From positions 78,298-142,297 of the forward strand of contig JAVJSD010000042.1 of assembly GCA_040219575.1 (NCBI GenBank): a stretch of 64,000 nucleotides of DNA, written 5' to 3'. The position numbers were made by a program, and so were the translations under genes. A model generated the notes under the pieces. The model worked only from the letters and a program-made list of their open reading frames with translations, ran no database searches and was not told the origin of the DNA. Positions 35,932 to 44,063 of the stretch are shown in pieces (positions within the stretch are counted from its first letter, which is position 1; each line of letters starts with the position of its first letter). The stretch comes from JAVJSD01 sp040219575. GTDB taxonomy: Bacteria > Planctomycetota > Planctomycetia > Pirellulales > Pirellulaceae.

Positions 35932-36948
35932 CTAGTGTTGATCTTGGGCAGGCGACGCTGCGCCGGCCAACAGCGCGCGGCAGAGGGAGGGCCAATCGGT
36001 GATGTCCTGGGGATGCAACAAAGCGGTTCGGCGGCGATACACCTCGACCACGCCGCTGGCGACCACGTAGGCCGCGTCGGCGGCTTCGTTTTCGTCGCGG
36101 AGCACCGCGCCGGCGTCCGCCGTCAGCGGCGCCGCCTGCTCGACGAGGCGCTGCATGGGCTCGTCTTCCAAGGTGGCGAAGTTCGGCATCCGCCTCAGTC
36201 GGCCCTCGACAATTCGCGCGCGATACGTGGCCGCCCGCTGTTCGCGAAAGCCTTCGTCTCGACACAGGCCTACGTAAAACGCACGCGGCGCCTGCAGGAC
36301 GTAACATTCCGCCACGACGCTCGCCTGGCGGTCGCGGCCCGGGGCGTACGCCGAGAGCATCTGCGGGTCGATCAAGTCGGCCTCGAAGAACTCGATCGCG
36401 GGCGGCGCGGGCGACGTTTCCGCCTGCTCCTTGCCGCCGAACAAGCGCGACACCTTGCCGAGCAGTCCGCCCTGCTGTGGAGCTTCCTTGGCGGGCGGGA
36501 ACTCCAAGCGGAGTACCGGAGCAGGCGCGCCGCCTCGCTCCTCGGCCGAGTTCTGATCCCAGGCCTTGCGTTCGAATTGCGAGACGACGCCCGTCAGCTG
36601 TTCGATCCACAGTTGCAGGCAAACCGACTGTTGGGAGTCGCGCTCGGACTGCGGCCGATGGAGCAGTTGCTCGTAGATGGTTTCGGCGGCCTCCAACTGC
36701 ATGAGCTTCAGCCGCAGGACTTCTTCCCAGGTAAGCACATAGTGCACCATTTGGGGGGAGAGATCGCCGCTAGCGATGGTCTCGCCGGCCGCGTGCCGCC
36801 TCAGCAGCATCTGCGGCAAGTATTCGTCTACGTCGAGGTGCGAACGCAACGACGTCATCAGGTCGAGTTGGTTCAACTCGGCCTGGGTCAGCTCTTCATC
36901 CTGCGGGAGCGGTGCGACGGGTTGGAGATCGGCAAGATCGTCGGCCAT
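35932..36948 (-). CDS. Hypothetical protein with a cyclic-nucleotide-binding-like C-terminal domain, 338 aa
   Basis: The last 110 residues resemble a CRP-type beta-roll: MPNFATLEDEPMQRLVEQAA, LTADAGAVLRDENEAADAAY and VVASGVVEVYRRRTALLHPQ. Here the usual phosphate-binding cassette (GE-x-R) is missing, so cyclic nucleotide binding is unlikely. The N-terminal 200 residues are helical, with a Q-rich segment, and match nothing I know. The start is ATG at 36946-36948; TTG just before it would add one residue. It precedes the FHA gene; the pair may be a phospho-dependent signalling module (inference). Confidence 0.6.
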   Translation of the reverse strand: MADDLADLQPVAPLPQDEELTQAELNQLDLMTSLRSHLDVDEYLPQMLLRRHAAGETIASGDLSPQMVHYVLTWEEVLRLKLMQLEAAETIYEQLLHRPQSERDSQQSVCLQLWIEQLTGVVSQFERKAWDQNSAEERGGAPAPVLRLEFPPAKEAPQQGGLLGKVSRLFGGKEQAETSPAPPAIEFFEADLIDPQMLSAYAPGRDRQASVVAECYVLQAPRAFYVGLCRDEGFREQRAATYRARIVEGRLRRMPNFATLEDEPMQRLVEQAAPLTADAGAVLRDENEAADAAYVVASGVVEVYRRRTALLHPQDITDWPSLCRALLAGAASPAQDQH

Positions 36949-37373
36949 CAAAAGTTCAATCAGATCCGGGGCGAAACGCGCCAGATAGCCAGATTAGGAG
37001 GACGAATTATCATAGGGAGCCGCGGCAGCGGGTTCAATTCTGGCCGCGCCGCGATCGGGGGCTCCCACGCCTCGGCTTAAGCCGGGAAGGTGCTTCGGGC
37101 AGTCATCAATCCGAACCCCTATCTTAAGCACGGGCCGGCGGCAGGTAGCAGGGAAAATCGGCCCGATGCGCCAGATTTCGGGCGTCCTGGACGGATCGTT
37201 CCAATTGGGGAGGGGATGGCGCGGTTTCGACCGCTCGCAAACGGGTCGAAATTCCTGCCGAGCAAGCATTTACAAACCTTCGGGCAATTCGGTACGATGC
37301 GAGTTTCGCCACATTTCCCGGAAGCTCCCCCCGAGATTCCCGGCGTCGACCTTTCCCGCGTCTTTGCCACCCC
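36949..37373. other. Divergent gap between the FHA pair and ffh
   Basis: No gene is seen. It contains the ffh promoter at 37269-37298. No ribosomal-protein leader motif or 4.5S RNA was recognised. Confidence 0.4.
37269..37298 (+). promoter_or_regulatory. Promoter of the ffh-rpsP-trmD-rplS run
   Basis: TTTACA (37269-37274), an 18-bp spacer and TACGAT (37293-37298) form a reasonable sigma70 promoter about 75 bp before the ffh ATG. Confidence 0.5.
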
Positions 37374-38852
37374 ATGTTCGAGTCGCTCCAAGACGGACTG
37401 AACCAAGCCCTGAAGACCTTGCGCGGCAAGGCCCGGTTGACCGAGGCCAACATGCGCGACGGTCTTCAGTTGGTGGAGCAGTCGCTGCTGGAGGCCGACG
37501 TAAGTTACAGCGTCGTCAAGGATTTCATGGGGGCGGTCTCCGCCCGGGCGATGGGCGAAAAGGTGCTGCTGTCGCTCAATCCGACGCAGCAGCTGATCGC
37601 GATCGTGCACGAGGAGTTGATCCGCCTGCTGGGGCCGGTCGATACGGCGCTGCACCTGAAGCCGGACGACGTGACCGTCTTCATGATGTGCGGCCTGCAG
37701 GGTTCGGGAAAAACCACCACCTGCGGCAAGCTGGCGCGGCTGCTAATGAGTCAGAACATCAAGCCGTTGCTGGTGGCGGCCGACCTGCAACGCCCCGCCG
37801 CCATCGAGCAGTTGCACGTGCTGGGCGAGCAGTTGGGCGTGCCGGTCTATTCCGAGTCGGGGGCGAAAGACCCGGTCAAGGTTTGCCGCAACGCCGTCGC
37901 CAAGGCCAAGCAGGAAGCCGCCCAGGTCGTCATCCTCGACACCGCCGGCCGGCTCGCCATCGACCAGGAATTGATGGACGAACTGCGGAAGATCGACAAC
38001 CGCGTGCAGCCCGACCAGGTGTACCTGGTGGTCGACGGCATGACGGGCCAGGACGCCGTCAACAGCGCCAAGTCGTTCAACGAGGCGCTGGAGCTCAACG
38101 GCGTGATCATGACCAAGCTCGACGGCGACGCCCGCGGCGGGGCGCTGCTGTCGGTCAAGCACGTCACCGGCGTGCCGGTCAAGTTCATCGGCACGGGCGA
38201 GCATCTCGACTCGCTGGAGGTGTTCCGCCCCGAAGGCATGGCCGGCCGCATCCTGGGCCAGGGCGACGTGCTGCAACTGGTCGACGAGGCGCGCAAGGTC
38301 GTCGATGAAAAAGAGCAGGCCGAACTCGAACGCAAGATGCGCGAAGGCGAGATCGGCCTCGACGACTTCAAGAAGCAGCTCGAAAGTTTCGCTCAGCCGG
38401 GACTCCTGCAGCGCATGATGAGCCTCATGCCCGGGATGGGCGAGCTGAACAAGATGATGCAGAGCGAGGACACCGAGGGCGGCGTCAAACAGATGATCGG
38501 CATCATCAACTCGATGACGCCGGACGAACGACGCAACCCCAAGGTGATCGAACCCAGCCGGCGCAATCGCATCGCCCGCGGCGCCGGCGTGCCCGCCCAG
38601 GAGGTCAATCAGCTCGTCAAGCAGTTCGAGACGTTCAAGCCGATCATGCAGGCGATGAGCGGCAAGGGCATGGGCGACCGCATGAAGATGATGAACCAGC
38701 TCAAAGACAGCGGCATGCTCAACCCCGGCGCGCAGGGGCCCAAGCTGAAGCAGAGCACCGGCAAGCGATTGAGCAACAAGCAGAAACAAAAGCTGAAGAA
38801 AGAGAAAGAGCGGCTGATGCGCAAGAAAAAGCGCGAGAGCCGCAAAAAATAA
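37374..38852 (+). CDS. ffh: Signal recognition particle protein Ffh, 492 aa
   Basis: The SRP54 GTPase binds 4.5S RNA and signal sequences and docks on FtsY for co-translational membrane insertion. The N domain (1-95) is followed by the G domain with G1 GLQGSGKTT (107-115), AADLQRPAAIEQL, G3 DTAGRL, G4 MTKLDGDARGG and KFIGTGEHLDSLEVF. The methionine-rich M domain (about 300-440: LLQRMMSLMPGMGELNKMM) includes the RNA-binding SRRNRIARGAG. A basic Lys-rich tail (KQKQKLKKEKERLMRKKKRE) ends it, longer than in E. coli. It heads a run with rpsP, trmD and rplS, as in many bacteria. Confidence 0.97.
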   Translation: MFESLQDGLNQALKTLRGKARLTEANMRDGLQLVEQSLLEADVSYSVVKDFMGAVSARAMGEKVLLSLNPTQQLIAIVHEELIRLLGPVDTALHLKPDDVTVFMMCGLQGSGKTTTCGKLARLLMSQNIKPLLVAADLQRPAAIEQLHVLGEQLGVPVYSESGAKDPVKVCRNAVAKAKQEAAQVVILDTAGRLAIDQELMDELRKIDNRVQPDQVYLVVDGMTGQDAVNSAKSFNEALELNGVIMTKLDGDARGGALLSVKHVTGVPVKFIGTGEHLDSLEVFRPEGMAGRILGQGDVLQLVDEARKVVDEKEQAELERKMREGEIGLDDFKKQLESFAQPGLLQRMMSLMPGMGELNKMMQSEDTEGGVKQMIGIINSMTPDERRNPKVIEPSRRNRIARGAGVPAQEVNQLVKQFETFKPIMQAMSGKGMGDRMKMMNQLKDSGMLNPGAQGPKLKQSTGKRLSNKQKQKLKKEKERLMRKKKRESRKK

Positions 38853-38936
38853 GACGAAACCTGTACCTCGTCCGGCGGCGGCGCATGCCGTCGGGACGGG
38901 CCTTCCGACCCAACGAAACGACCAAGGGAGTACTAC

Positions 38937-39392
38937 GTGGCAGTTCGACTTCGATTGAAAAGATTGGGACGCCGGCACCGGCCGTTCTTCCGCATCTGCG
39001 CCATGGACGCCCGCACGCCGCGCGACGGGCGCGTGATCGAGGAGCTCGGGTTCTACGACCCGATGGTCCGCGACGTGGACGCCCGCACCGTGCTCGACGC
39101 CGAACGGATCGACTACTGGATCGGCGTCGGCGCCCTGCCCACGCCCAAGGTGGGCGTGCTGATCCGCAAGTACGGCACCGGCGGCACGCACGTCGACCAG
39201 AACAAGTCGGCGCTGGAGCAATTGAAGGCGGCGCGGAAGGCGATCGGCCCGGTCACGCCGCCGCCCGCCCCGAAGCCGCAGCCCAAGAAGGAAGAAGAGC
39301 CCGTCGCGGAAACGCCGACGGACGAAACTCCCAGCGACCAGACCGCGGCCGATGCGCCGGAGGCCGCCGCGGCGGAGGAAGGCGGCGAGTGA
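38937..39392 (+). CDS. rpsP: Ribosomal protein bS16 with an acidic Ala/Pro tail, 151 aa
   Basis: Residues 1-85 are a standard S16: VRLRLKRLGRRHRPFFRICA, DARTPRDGRVIEELGFYDP and the ERIDYWIGVGALPT segment. The remaining 65 residues are a Pro/Ala/Glu-rich extension (PKKEEEPVAETPTDETPSDQ) absent from typical bS16 (about 80-90 aa). Start GTG at 38937, after AAGGGAG. trmD starts six bases after its stop, so the two are coupled, without rimM between them. Confidence 0.95.
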   Translation: MAVRLRLKRLGRRHRPFFRICAMDARTPRDGRVIEELGFYDPMVRDVDARTVLDAERIDYWIGVGALPTPKVGVLIRKYGTGGTHVDQNKSALEQLKAARKAIGPVTPPPAPKPQPKKEEEPVAETPTDETPSDQTAADAPEAAAAEEGGE

Positions 39393-39398
39393 CGCCCG

Positions 39399-40088
39399 AT
39401 GCGACTGGACGTGTTGACGCTGTTCCCGGGTCTGTTTCGCAGCTATCTCGAACAGGCGCTGCTGGGTAAGGCGATCGAGCGACAGTTGATCGAGGTGCAC
39501 TTGCACGACATCCGGCAGTGGGCCGTGGACAAGCACCAGAAGGTCGACGATCGCCCTTTCGGCGGTGGTCCCGGAATGGTGATGATGGTCCAGCCGGTGG
39601 TCGAGTGTGTGGAGGATGTACGTAAGCAAGGCCCGACGGAGGGCCGCCTGGTGCTGCTGACGCCGCAAGGCCGGCGGTTGGACCAGCGTGTGGTGGAGGA
39701 GTTGGCCGAGGAGCAGCGCATCCTGCTGCTGTGTGGAAGATACGAAGGGTTTGATCAGCGCGTGATCGACATCCTCCAACCGGAGGAGATCTCGATCGGC
39801 GATTACATCCTGGGCGGCGGCGAGACGGCCGCCATGGTTATTATCGACGCAGTGGCGCGGCTTGTGCCCGGAGTGTTGGGAGACGAACAGAGCAACGTGG
39901 ACGATTCCTTTTCGGCCGGGAACCGCCTGCTGGAAGGCGCCCAGTACACACGCCCCCGCGAGTACCGAGGACGCTCGGTGCCGGAAGTGCTGCTGAGCGG
40001 CGATCACCAGCGCATCGCCCAGTGGAGACGAGAACAGAGCCTGCTGCGAACCAAACAGCGGCGAGCCGATTTGATGGACGAACCGTAG
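39399..40088 (+). CDS. trmD: tRNA (guanine37-N1)-methyltransferase, 229 aa
   Basis: SPOUT methyltransferase that makes m1G37 in tRNAs and prevents +1 frameshifts. The start MRLDVLTLFPGLF and FGGGPGMVMMVQPVVECVED are characteristic; the trefoil-knot AdoMet site is LLLCGRYEGFDQRV, EISIGDYILGGGETAAMVII and DAVARLVPGVLG. The C-terminal helical domain (YRGRSVPEVLLSGDH) binds tRNA. The TAG stop (40086-40088) is part of a GTAGCATGGCCG repeat. It sits between rpsP and rplS. Confidence 0.97.
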   Translation: MRLDVLTLFPGLFRSYLEQALLGKAIERQLIEVHLHDIRQWAVDKHQKVDDRPFGGGPGMVMMVQPVVECVEDVRKQGPTEGRLVLLTPQGRRLDQRVVEELAEEQRILLLCGRYEGFDQRVIDILQPEEISIGDYILGGGETAAMVIIDAVARLVPGVLGDEQSNVDDSFSAGNRLLEGAQYTRPREYRGRSVPEVLLSGDHQRIAQWRREQSLLRTKQRRADLMDEP

Positions 40089-40106
40089 CATGGCCGAAGG
40101 CCCAGG
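40086..40106. repeat. GTAGCATGGCCG-type repeat that contains the trmD stop codon
   Basis: The trmD TAG is bases 1-3 of TAGCATGGCCGAAGGCC. The unit matches the first half of the GTAGCATGGCCGCCCTCGGCCGTG family. Confidence 0.55.
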
Positions 40107-40179
40107 CTACTCGCAAGCAACCCCGACGGGCGGACGCCCGTTGTGATATCGAGAACAAACATTCGAAGGAAGTACGGTC

Positions 40180-40530
40180 ATGAGCCAGCAGTTGTTGAGT
40201 CTTGTCGAGCAGTCCAGCCTGAAGAGCGACGTCGAACCGTTCGAGGTCGGCGATCTGGTCGACGTGCACACCCGCATCTTTGAAGGCCAGAAAGAGCGGA
40301 TTCAGGTCTTCAGCGGCACGGTGATCGCCAAGAGCGGCAGCGGCACGCGGGAGATGTTCGTCGTCCGCCGAATCGTGGCCGGCGAAGGCGTCGAGCGGAA
40401 ATTCCCCGTCCACACGCCCCGGATCGCCAAGATCGAGGTCAAACGCTCCAGCGTCGTCCGCCGCGCCAAGCTGTACTTCCTCCGCGACCGCGTCGGCAAG
40501 GCCGTGCGGCTCAAAGAGCGAAGGAAGTAA
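40180..40530 (+). CDS. rplS: Ribosomal protein bL19, 116 aa
   Basis: bL19 sits at the 30S-50S interface. The frame shows VEQSSLKSDVEPFEVGDLVD, the conserved GQKERIQVFSGTVIAKSGSG, FVVRRIVAGEGVERKFPVHT and the end KRSSVVRRAKLYFLRDRVGK, all standard. It lies 91 bp behind trmD and is the last gene of this run, with no terminator of the U-tract type. Confidence 0.97.
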   Translation: MSQQLLSLVEQSSLKSDVEPFEVGDLVDVHTRIFEGQKERIQVFSGTVIAKSGSGTREMFVVRRIVAGEGVERKFPVHTPRIAKIEVKRSSVVRRAKLYFLRDRVGKAVRLKERRK

Positions 40531-40589
40531 ATCGCCGGTTGGGCGGTCGGGTCGATTGCGCCGCGCCGTACGACGAGTGCATGCCGCGG

Positions 40590-40710
40590 CTTCCAATGAC
40601 CAATGACCAATGACCAATGACCAAGCAGCAAGGACCAATACACTTTGGGCGACGTAGGACGCTCGCGCCGTTATCATCATTGGTCATTGGGATTTGGGCA
40701 TTGGTCATTC
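40590..40710. repeat. CCAATGACCAATGACC repeats in inverted orientation
   Basis: Three direct copies of CCAATGA at 40596-40618 face two inverted copies of TTGGTCATTG/CATTGGTCATT at 40679-40709. They could form a stem between rplS and the YraN gene. Confidence 0.6.
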
Positions 40711-40746
40711 ACGCGGACGGTTGAATCGCATTCGACCTTTCCTCTC

Positions 40747-41163
40747 GTGCGCATTCTCTTTCGATTACTGCGCCGCATCCTGCCGACGCGCACGTTGGGT
40801 CAGCGCGGCGAAGCGGCGGCGGCGCGATTCCTGAAGCGGCTTGGCTACAAGATCGTCGCCCGTTCGCAGCGCGACGTGCTGGGCGAGATCGACCTGGTGG
40901 CGGTCGACGGCCGGACGATCGTCTTCGTCGAGGTCAAAACCCGCCGCTCGCTCGACGCGGGCCATCCCGCCGAGGCGGTCGACGCCGACAAGCAGCGCCG
41001 CCTCACGCGGCTGGCGCTCGGCTACCTGAAACGCCATCGCCTGCTGGAGCATCGCGCCCGCTTCGACGTCGTCGCCGTGCTCTGGTCTGACGGCCAAAGA
41101 CGTCCCCACATCGAGCACTTCCGCAGCGCCTTCGAGGCCTCCGGCGAGGGAAGGATGTTCTAA
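40747..41163 (+). CDS. YraN (UPF0102) family nuclease-fold protein, 138 aa
   Basis: The RecB-like PD-(D/E)XK fold is visible: GQRGEAAAARFLKRLGYKIV, then GEIDLVAVDGRTIVFVEVKT with the ExD...ExK catalytic residues, and EAVDADKQRRLTRLALGYLK. These small predicted endonucleases often lie near rnhB and rplS. The exact substrate is unknown (Holliday-junction resolvase-like fold). The start is GTG at 40747; no strong ribosome binding site is seen and a longer frame runs through repeats. Confidence 0.9.
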   Translation: MRILFRLLRRILPTRTLGQRGEAAAARFLKRLGYKIVARSQRDVLGEIDLVAVDGRTIVFVEVKTRRSLDAGHPAEAVDADKQRRLTRLALGYLKRHRLLEHRARFDVVAVLWSDGQRRPHIEHFRSAFEASGEGRMF

Positions 41164-41921
41164 CCTCCGTAGGGCAGGCATCCTGCCTGCCAGGGCACAT
41201 GCCAAGGGCAAATGGGAAGGGCAAATGGGCCCAACCACTTCAGAGGAAGGGACAGTTCCTCCCCCGCCAGAAAAGGCTGGCCCCAAGCAAGCGTGCCTCC
41301 CTCTGCGTTCTAACCCTTTCAGGCGACCGGCACCGCTCCGCCCCCTAAACCGACTCGCAAATCGGCGCGACGCCGGCATCCACCTGGTAGGCCGGCGTCG
41401 GAACCAGCCGCAAGCAGTCTTAACGCAGAGGCGCAAAGGCGCAGAGGCGCGGGAGAGTCGAAATCAGCCACGGCGCCCCTTTCCACCCGACGACGACGGA
41501 GCCAGGCTGGCAGCCAATAAGAGGGTCCTGACACGGTCCTGAGCCGACAAAGGAGCCCACAAAGGGTCCTGACACCTTTGAGTCTGGCCCCTTTGAGTCT
41601 GGCCGCGGCCAGCAGGATCGCCGCACGCCCTCAGCGTGCCAATGTTGATGGGGCGCTCTACCCAGGGCGTCGCTCGCTGCGCTCGCTCGCCCTGGGCTGG
41701 CCTGCCATGCACCTTCGGTGCGGAAGATCCAGACCAAAGCATTGCGCTACGGGGCGCTGCCGGATTCTTCGTTACAACCCTTGCTACCGTTGTGCATCGC
41801 CGGTTCCTGTGCGGGCTATGCTTGCAGTAGGGCAGGCATCCTGCCTGCCAGGACGACCAACACCGGCAGCCTGGAAGGCCGCCCTACGGCAATGCATCGT
41901 CAACACGACGAGGAATCGAGT
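41164..41921. repeat. Gene-free stretch of mixed palindromic repeats
   Basis: Contains GTAGGGCAGGCATCCTGCCTGCC at about 41168, AGGCGCAAAGGCGCAGAGGCGC at 41430, three GTCCTGACAC(C/G) words and two CCTTTGAGTCTGGCC copies at 41521-41607, and another GTAGGGCAGGCATCC at 41826 with a mirrored GGCCGCCCTACGG. Open frames through it (for example from 41718) are extensions of the WecG gene or noise. Several of these words resemble REP-type palindromes. Confidence 0.55.
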
Positions 41922-42689
41922 GTGAGTGAGCGAATTCGGCTGTTTGGCGTCACGATCGACTCCCTGCGGATGAAGCAGGCGGTTGAGTGCGTGTACTCCT
42001 GGTTCGACCAGCCTGGACGCTGCCGCTACGTGGTGACGCCCAACGTCGATCACGCGGTCATGCTCCGCAGCGATGCAGCGTTGCGAGCCGCCTACGCCGA
42101 CGCCGATCTGGTGTTGGCCGACGGCTGGCCGGTGGTGTTGGCTTCGCGACTGCTGCGCCGTCCGTTGCCCGAGCGCGTGCCCGGCTCCGACCTGGTGCCC
42201 CGTCTCTGTGGTCACGCCACGGCCCAGCATCCTGTCACGGTGTTCCTGCTGGGGGCGGCGCCGGGAGTCGCCTCCCGCGCGGCGGAGCGGATCGTCGCGC
42301 AGTGGCCGCGGGTGCAGGTGGTCGGCACGTACAGCCCTCCGCTGGGCTTCGAGAAGAGTGACGCCGAGAACGAAGAGATTCTGCGGCGAATCGCGGCGGT
42401 TCGTCCACAGCTTCTCGTCGTCGGACTGGGGGCTCCCAAACAGGAACTGTGGGTGCATCGGCACCGCGATCGACTCGAGGCCGATGTCGCGCTCTGCGTG
42501 GGCGCCACGATCGACTTTCTGGCCGGAGAGAAACGACGAGCGCCGCGCTGGCTGCAAGTGCTGGGGTTGGAGTGGTGCCATCGCATGCTGAGTGAACCGC
42601 GCCGGCTTGTCTCCCGCTACGCCCGCGACGCCTGGATCTTCCCCCAGATGGTGTGGACGGAGTGGTGGGGGCGTCCCCGCGGCGCCTGA
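41922..42689 (+). CDS. WecG/TagA/CpsF-family glycosyltransferase, 255 aa
   Basis: GT26 enzymes transfer UDP-linked ManNAc(A) or similar sugars onto lipid-linked intermediates at the inner membrane. The frame has LFGVTIDSLRMKQAVECVYS, YVVTPNVDHAVMLRSD, DLVLADGWPVVLASRLLRRP, a GAAPGVASRAAERI nucleotide-binding motif and GLGAPKQELWVHRHRDRL, all family signatures. VALCVGATIDFLAGEKRRAP and a membrane-associating C-terminus (RYARDAWIFPQMVWTEWW) end it. I chose the GTG at 41922 for GAGGAATCG upstream; an ATG at 41892 lies in repeat DNA. Confidence 0.9.
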   Translation: MSERIRLFGVTIDSLRMKQAVECVYSWFDQPGRCRYVVTPNVDHAVMLRSDAALRAAYADADLVLADGWPVVLASRLLRRPLPERVPGSDLVPRLCGHATAQHPVTVFLLGAAPGVASRAAERIVAQWPRVQVVGTYSPPLGFEKSDAENEEILRRIAAVRPQLLVVGLGAPKQELWVHRHRDRLEADVALCVGATIDFLAGEKRRAPRWLQVLGLEWCHRMLSEPRRLVSRYARDAWIFPQMVWTEWWGRPRGA

Positions 42690-42881
42690 CCGCAAGACGC
42701 GAGCGTCAAGCCTCTCCGCTCAGAAGGGTTGGACACGGCCGTTGTAATCGGAATAACCGTCGCCGGCCTCCTCGCCGATTTGACGCGGCCCGGCGACATC
42801 CTACGTTTGAATTGCAGGAAGCAACGCGTCCCTAACGCGACCAGCGAGTTTTCCACGTTGCCCTCCAGGTGAGATCGAATC

Positions 42882-43646
42882 ATGTTGCATCTGATCGTCT
42901 GTTCCGCACTGCTGCTGGGAGCGAGCCCGTCTGAATCCGAGCCGGAGCGCAGCGCCGAGCAGTCCGGCGTCTCGCAAACCGACGTCGAACGGGCGGCGCG
43001 CGACTATCGTATTCAAGTTTACGATTCGTACCGCTTGGATCGGGACGAATACGACGCTCGCCGTGAGGCCGGCGACCGCCTGCTGGAAGGATTCATCGCG
43101 GCGGGCAACCCGCGGGCCTATCAAGACGAGGTGATCGACTGGTTCCGCACGTCGCAGCAACTCTCGCGCGACGGCGAGGCCGCCCCACTGCCGGACCTTC
43201 CCACGCTGCCCGACCCGTTGCCGGAGAACGTCGCCGCCGCCGATCCGGCCGCTTCGCCGCATCGCACCGAGACCAGCAGCCTGGACATCGAACTTCCCAC
43301 CAGCGCCCAGGACGACCTCTCCGCCAACACCGACTTCCTCGGCTCTCCGGAAACGGGAAACTTAGAGTCGAACGCGGGGACGGGCCACGGGGCTGGGTAC
43401 CTGTCGACGTCGAAAATCCTGCACAGCCTCAAACGTGCATTGATCTCCTCGGCGACGACGGACGGCGACGAGCATCCGAATGAAACCGGCGCTCCCACCG
43501 GCGACGATTCGACTCCCGCCGAAGGAACCCGCGATACCGTGCTGCCGCAAACCAAGGCGCCGGTTTCCGGCGACGACCCCTTCGCGCCGCGAAACCTTGA
43601 CGCTCAGGAGTCGCTGTTGCCGGCCCTTACCGAGCCCGGAAACTGA
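42882..43646 (+). CDS. Secreted hypothetical protein, 254 aa
   Basis: A signal peptide (MLHLIVCSALLLGASPSESE) is followed by a helical segment (VERAARDYRIQVYDSYRLDR, then DEYDARREAGDRLLEGFIAA) and a long acidic Pro/Thr/Ser/Asp-rich part that looks disordered. No domain recognised. The Shine-Dalgarno AGGTGAGA lies before the ATG. Its neighbours do not give a role. Confidence 0.55.
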   Translation: MLHLIVCSALLLGASPSESEPERSAEQSGVSQTDVERAARDYRIQVYDSYRLDRDEYDARREAGDRLLEGFIAAGNPRAYQDEVIDWFRTSQQLSRDGEAAPLPDLPTLPDPLPENVAAADPAASPHRTETSSLDIELPTSAQDDLSANTDFLGSPETGNLESNAGTGHGAGYLSTSKILHSLKRALISSATTDGDEHPNETGAPTGDDSTPAEGTRDTVLPQTKAPVSGDDPFAPRNLDAQESLLPALTEPGN

Positions 43647-44063
43647 GCACAACGCTTACAGATCGAAAATTCACTCATCGGGGGTGAACGTAACGGCCGT
43701 CGCTTGGGAATGCCTTTTGGTTCCCGAGCGATTGTCGTTTCTTGCCCCAGCCGACGCGGAAGGCGAAGGCGGACGCGCCGTTTCCGCCGGTCTTGACGAT
43801 TGTCCGGGCCCGACGGCGCGTCACGGGGCGTCGCTCGACGTTCGCGCATGACGCTGTTGCGGACTGCACGCAATGCTCTAGTCGAACGGTTGGCGCTCGT
43901 CGCGACAGGCGGCGACGAATGCCGCAACAGGCGGCGGCTCGTCGCACGATAATCTTCACAGCCCCCGGTGTCGCCGTGTGGATTGACGGCCGCATCACGC
44001 AACGGACGAGGATGTCCGTCGAACAGCGCCGGCGCCAAGACTTGCACGCCAGACGGAACACGG
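43647..44063. other. Gene-free stretch upstream of the cytochrome gene
   Basis: No gene is seen. GACGAGGATGTCCGTCG near 44006 is a repeat word also seen in other planctomycete gaps (recollection). Confidence 0.35.

Noticed and set aside
37743..40091. 782-residue minus-strand frame through ffh, rpsP and trmD
   Set aside because: Antisense to three well-supported genes; no domain or ribosome binding site.
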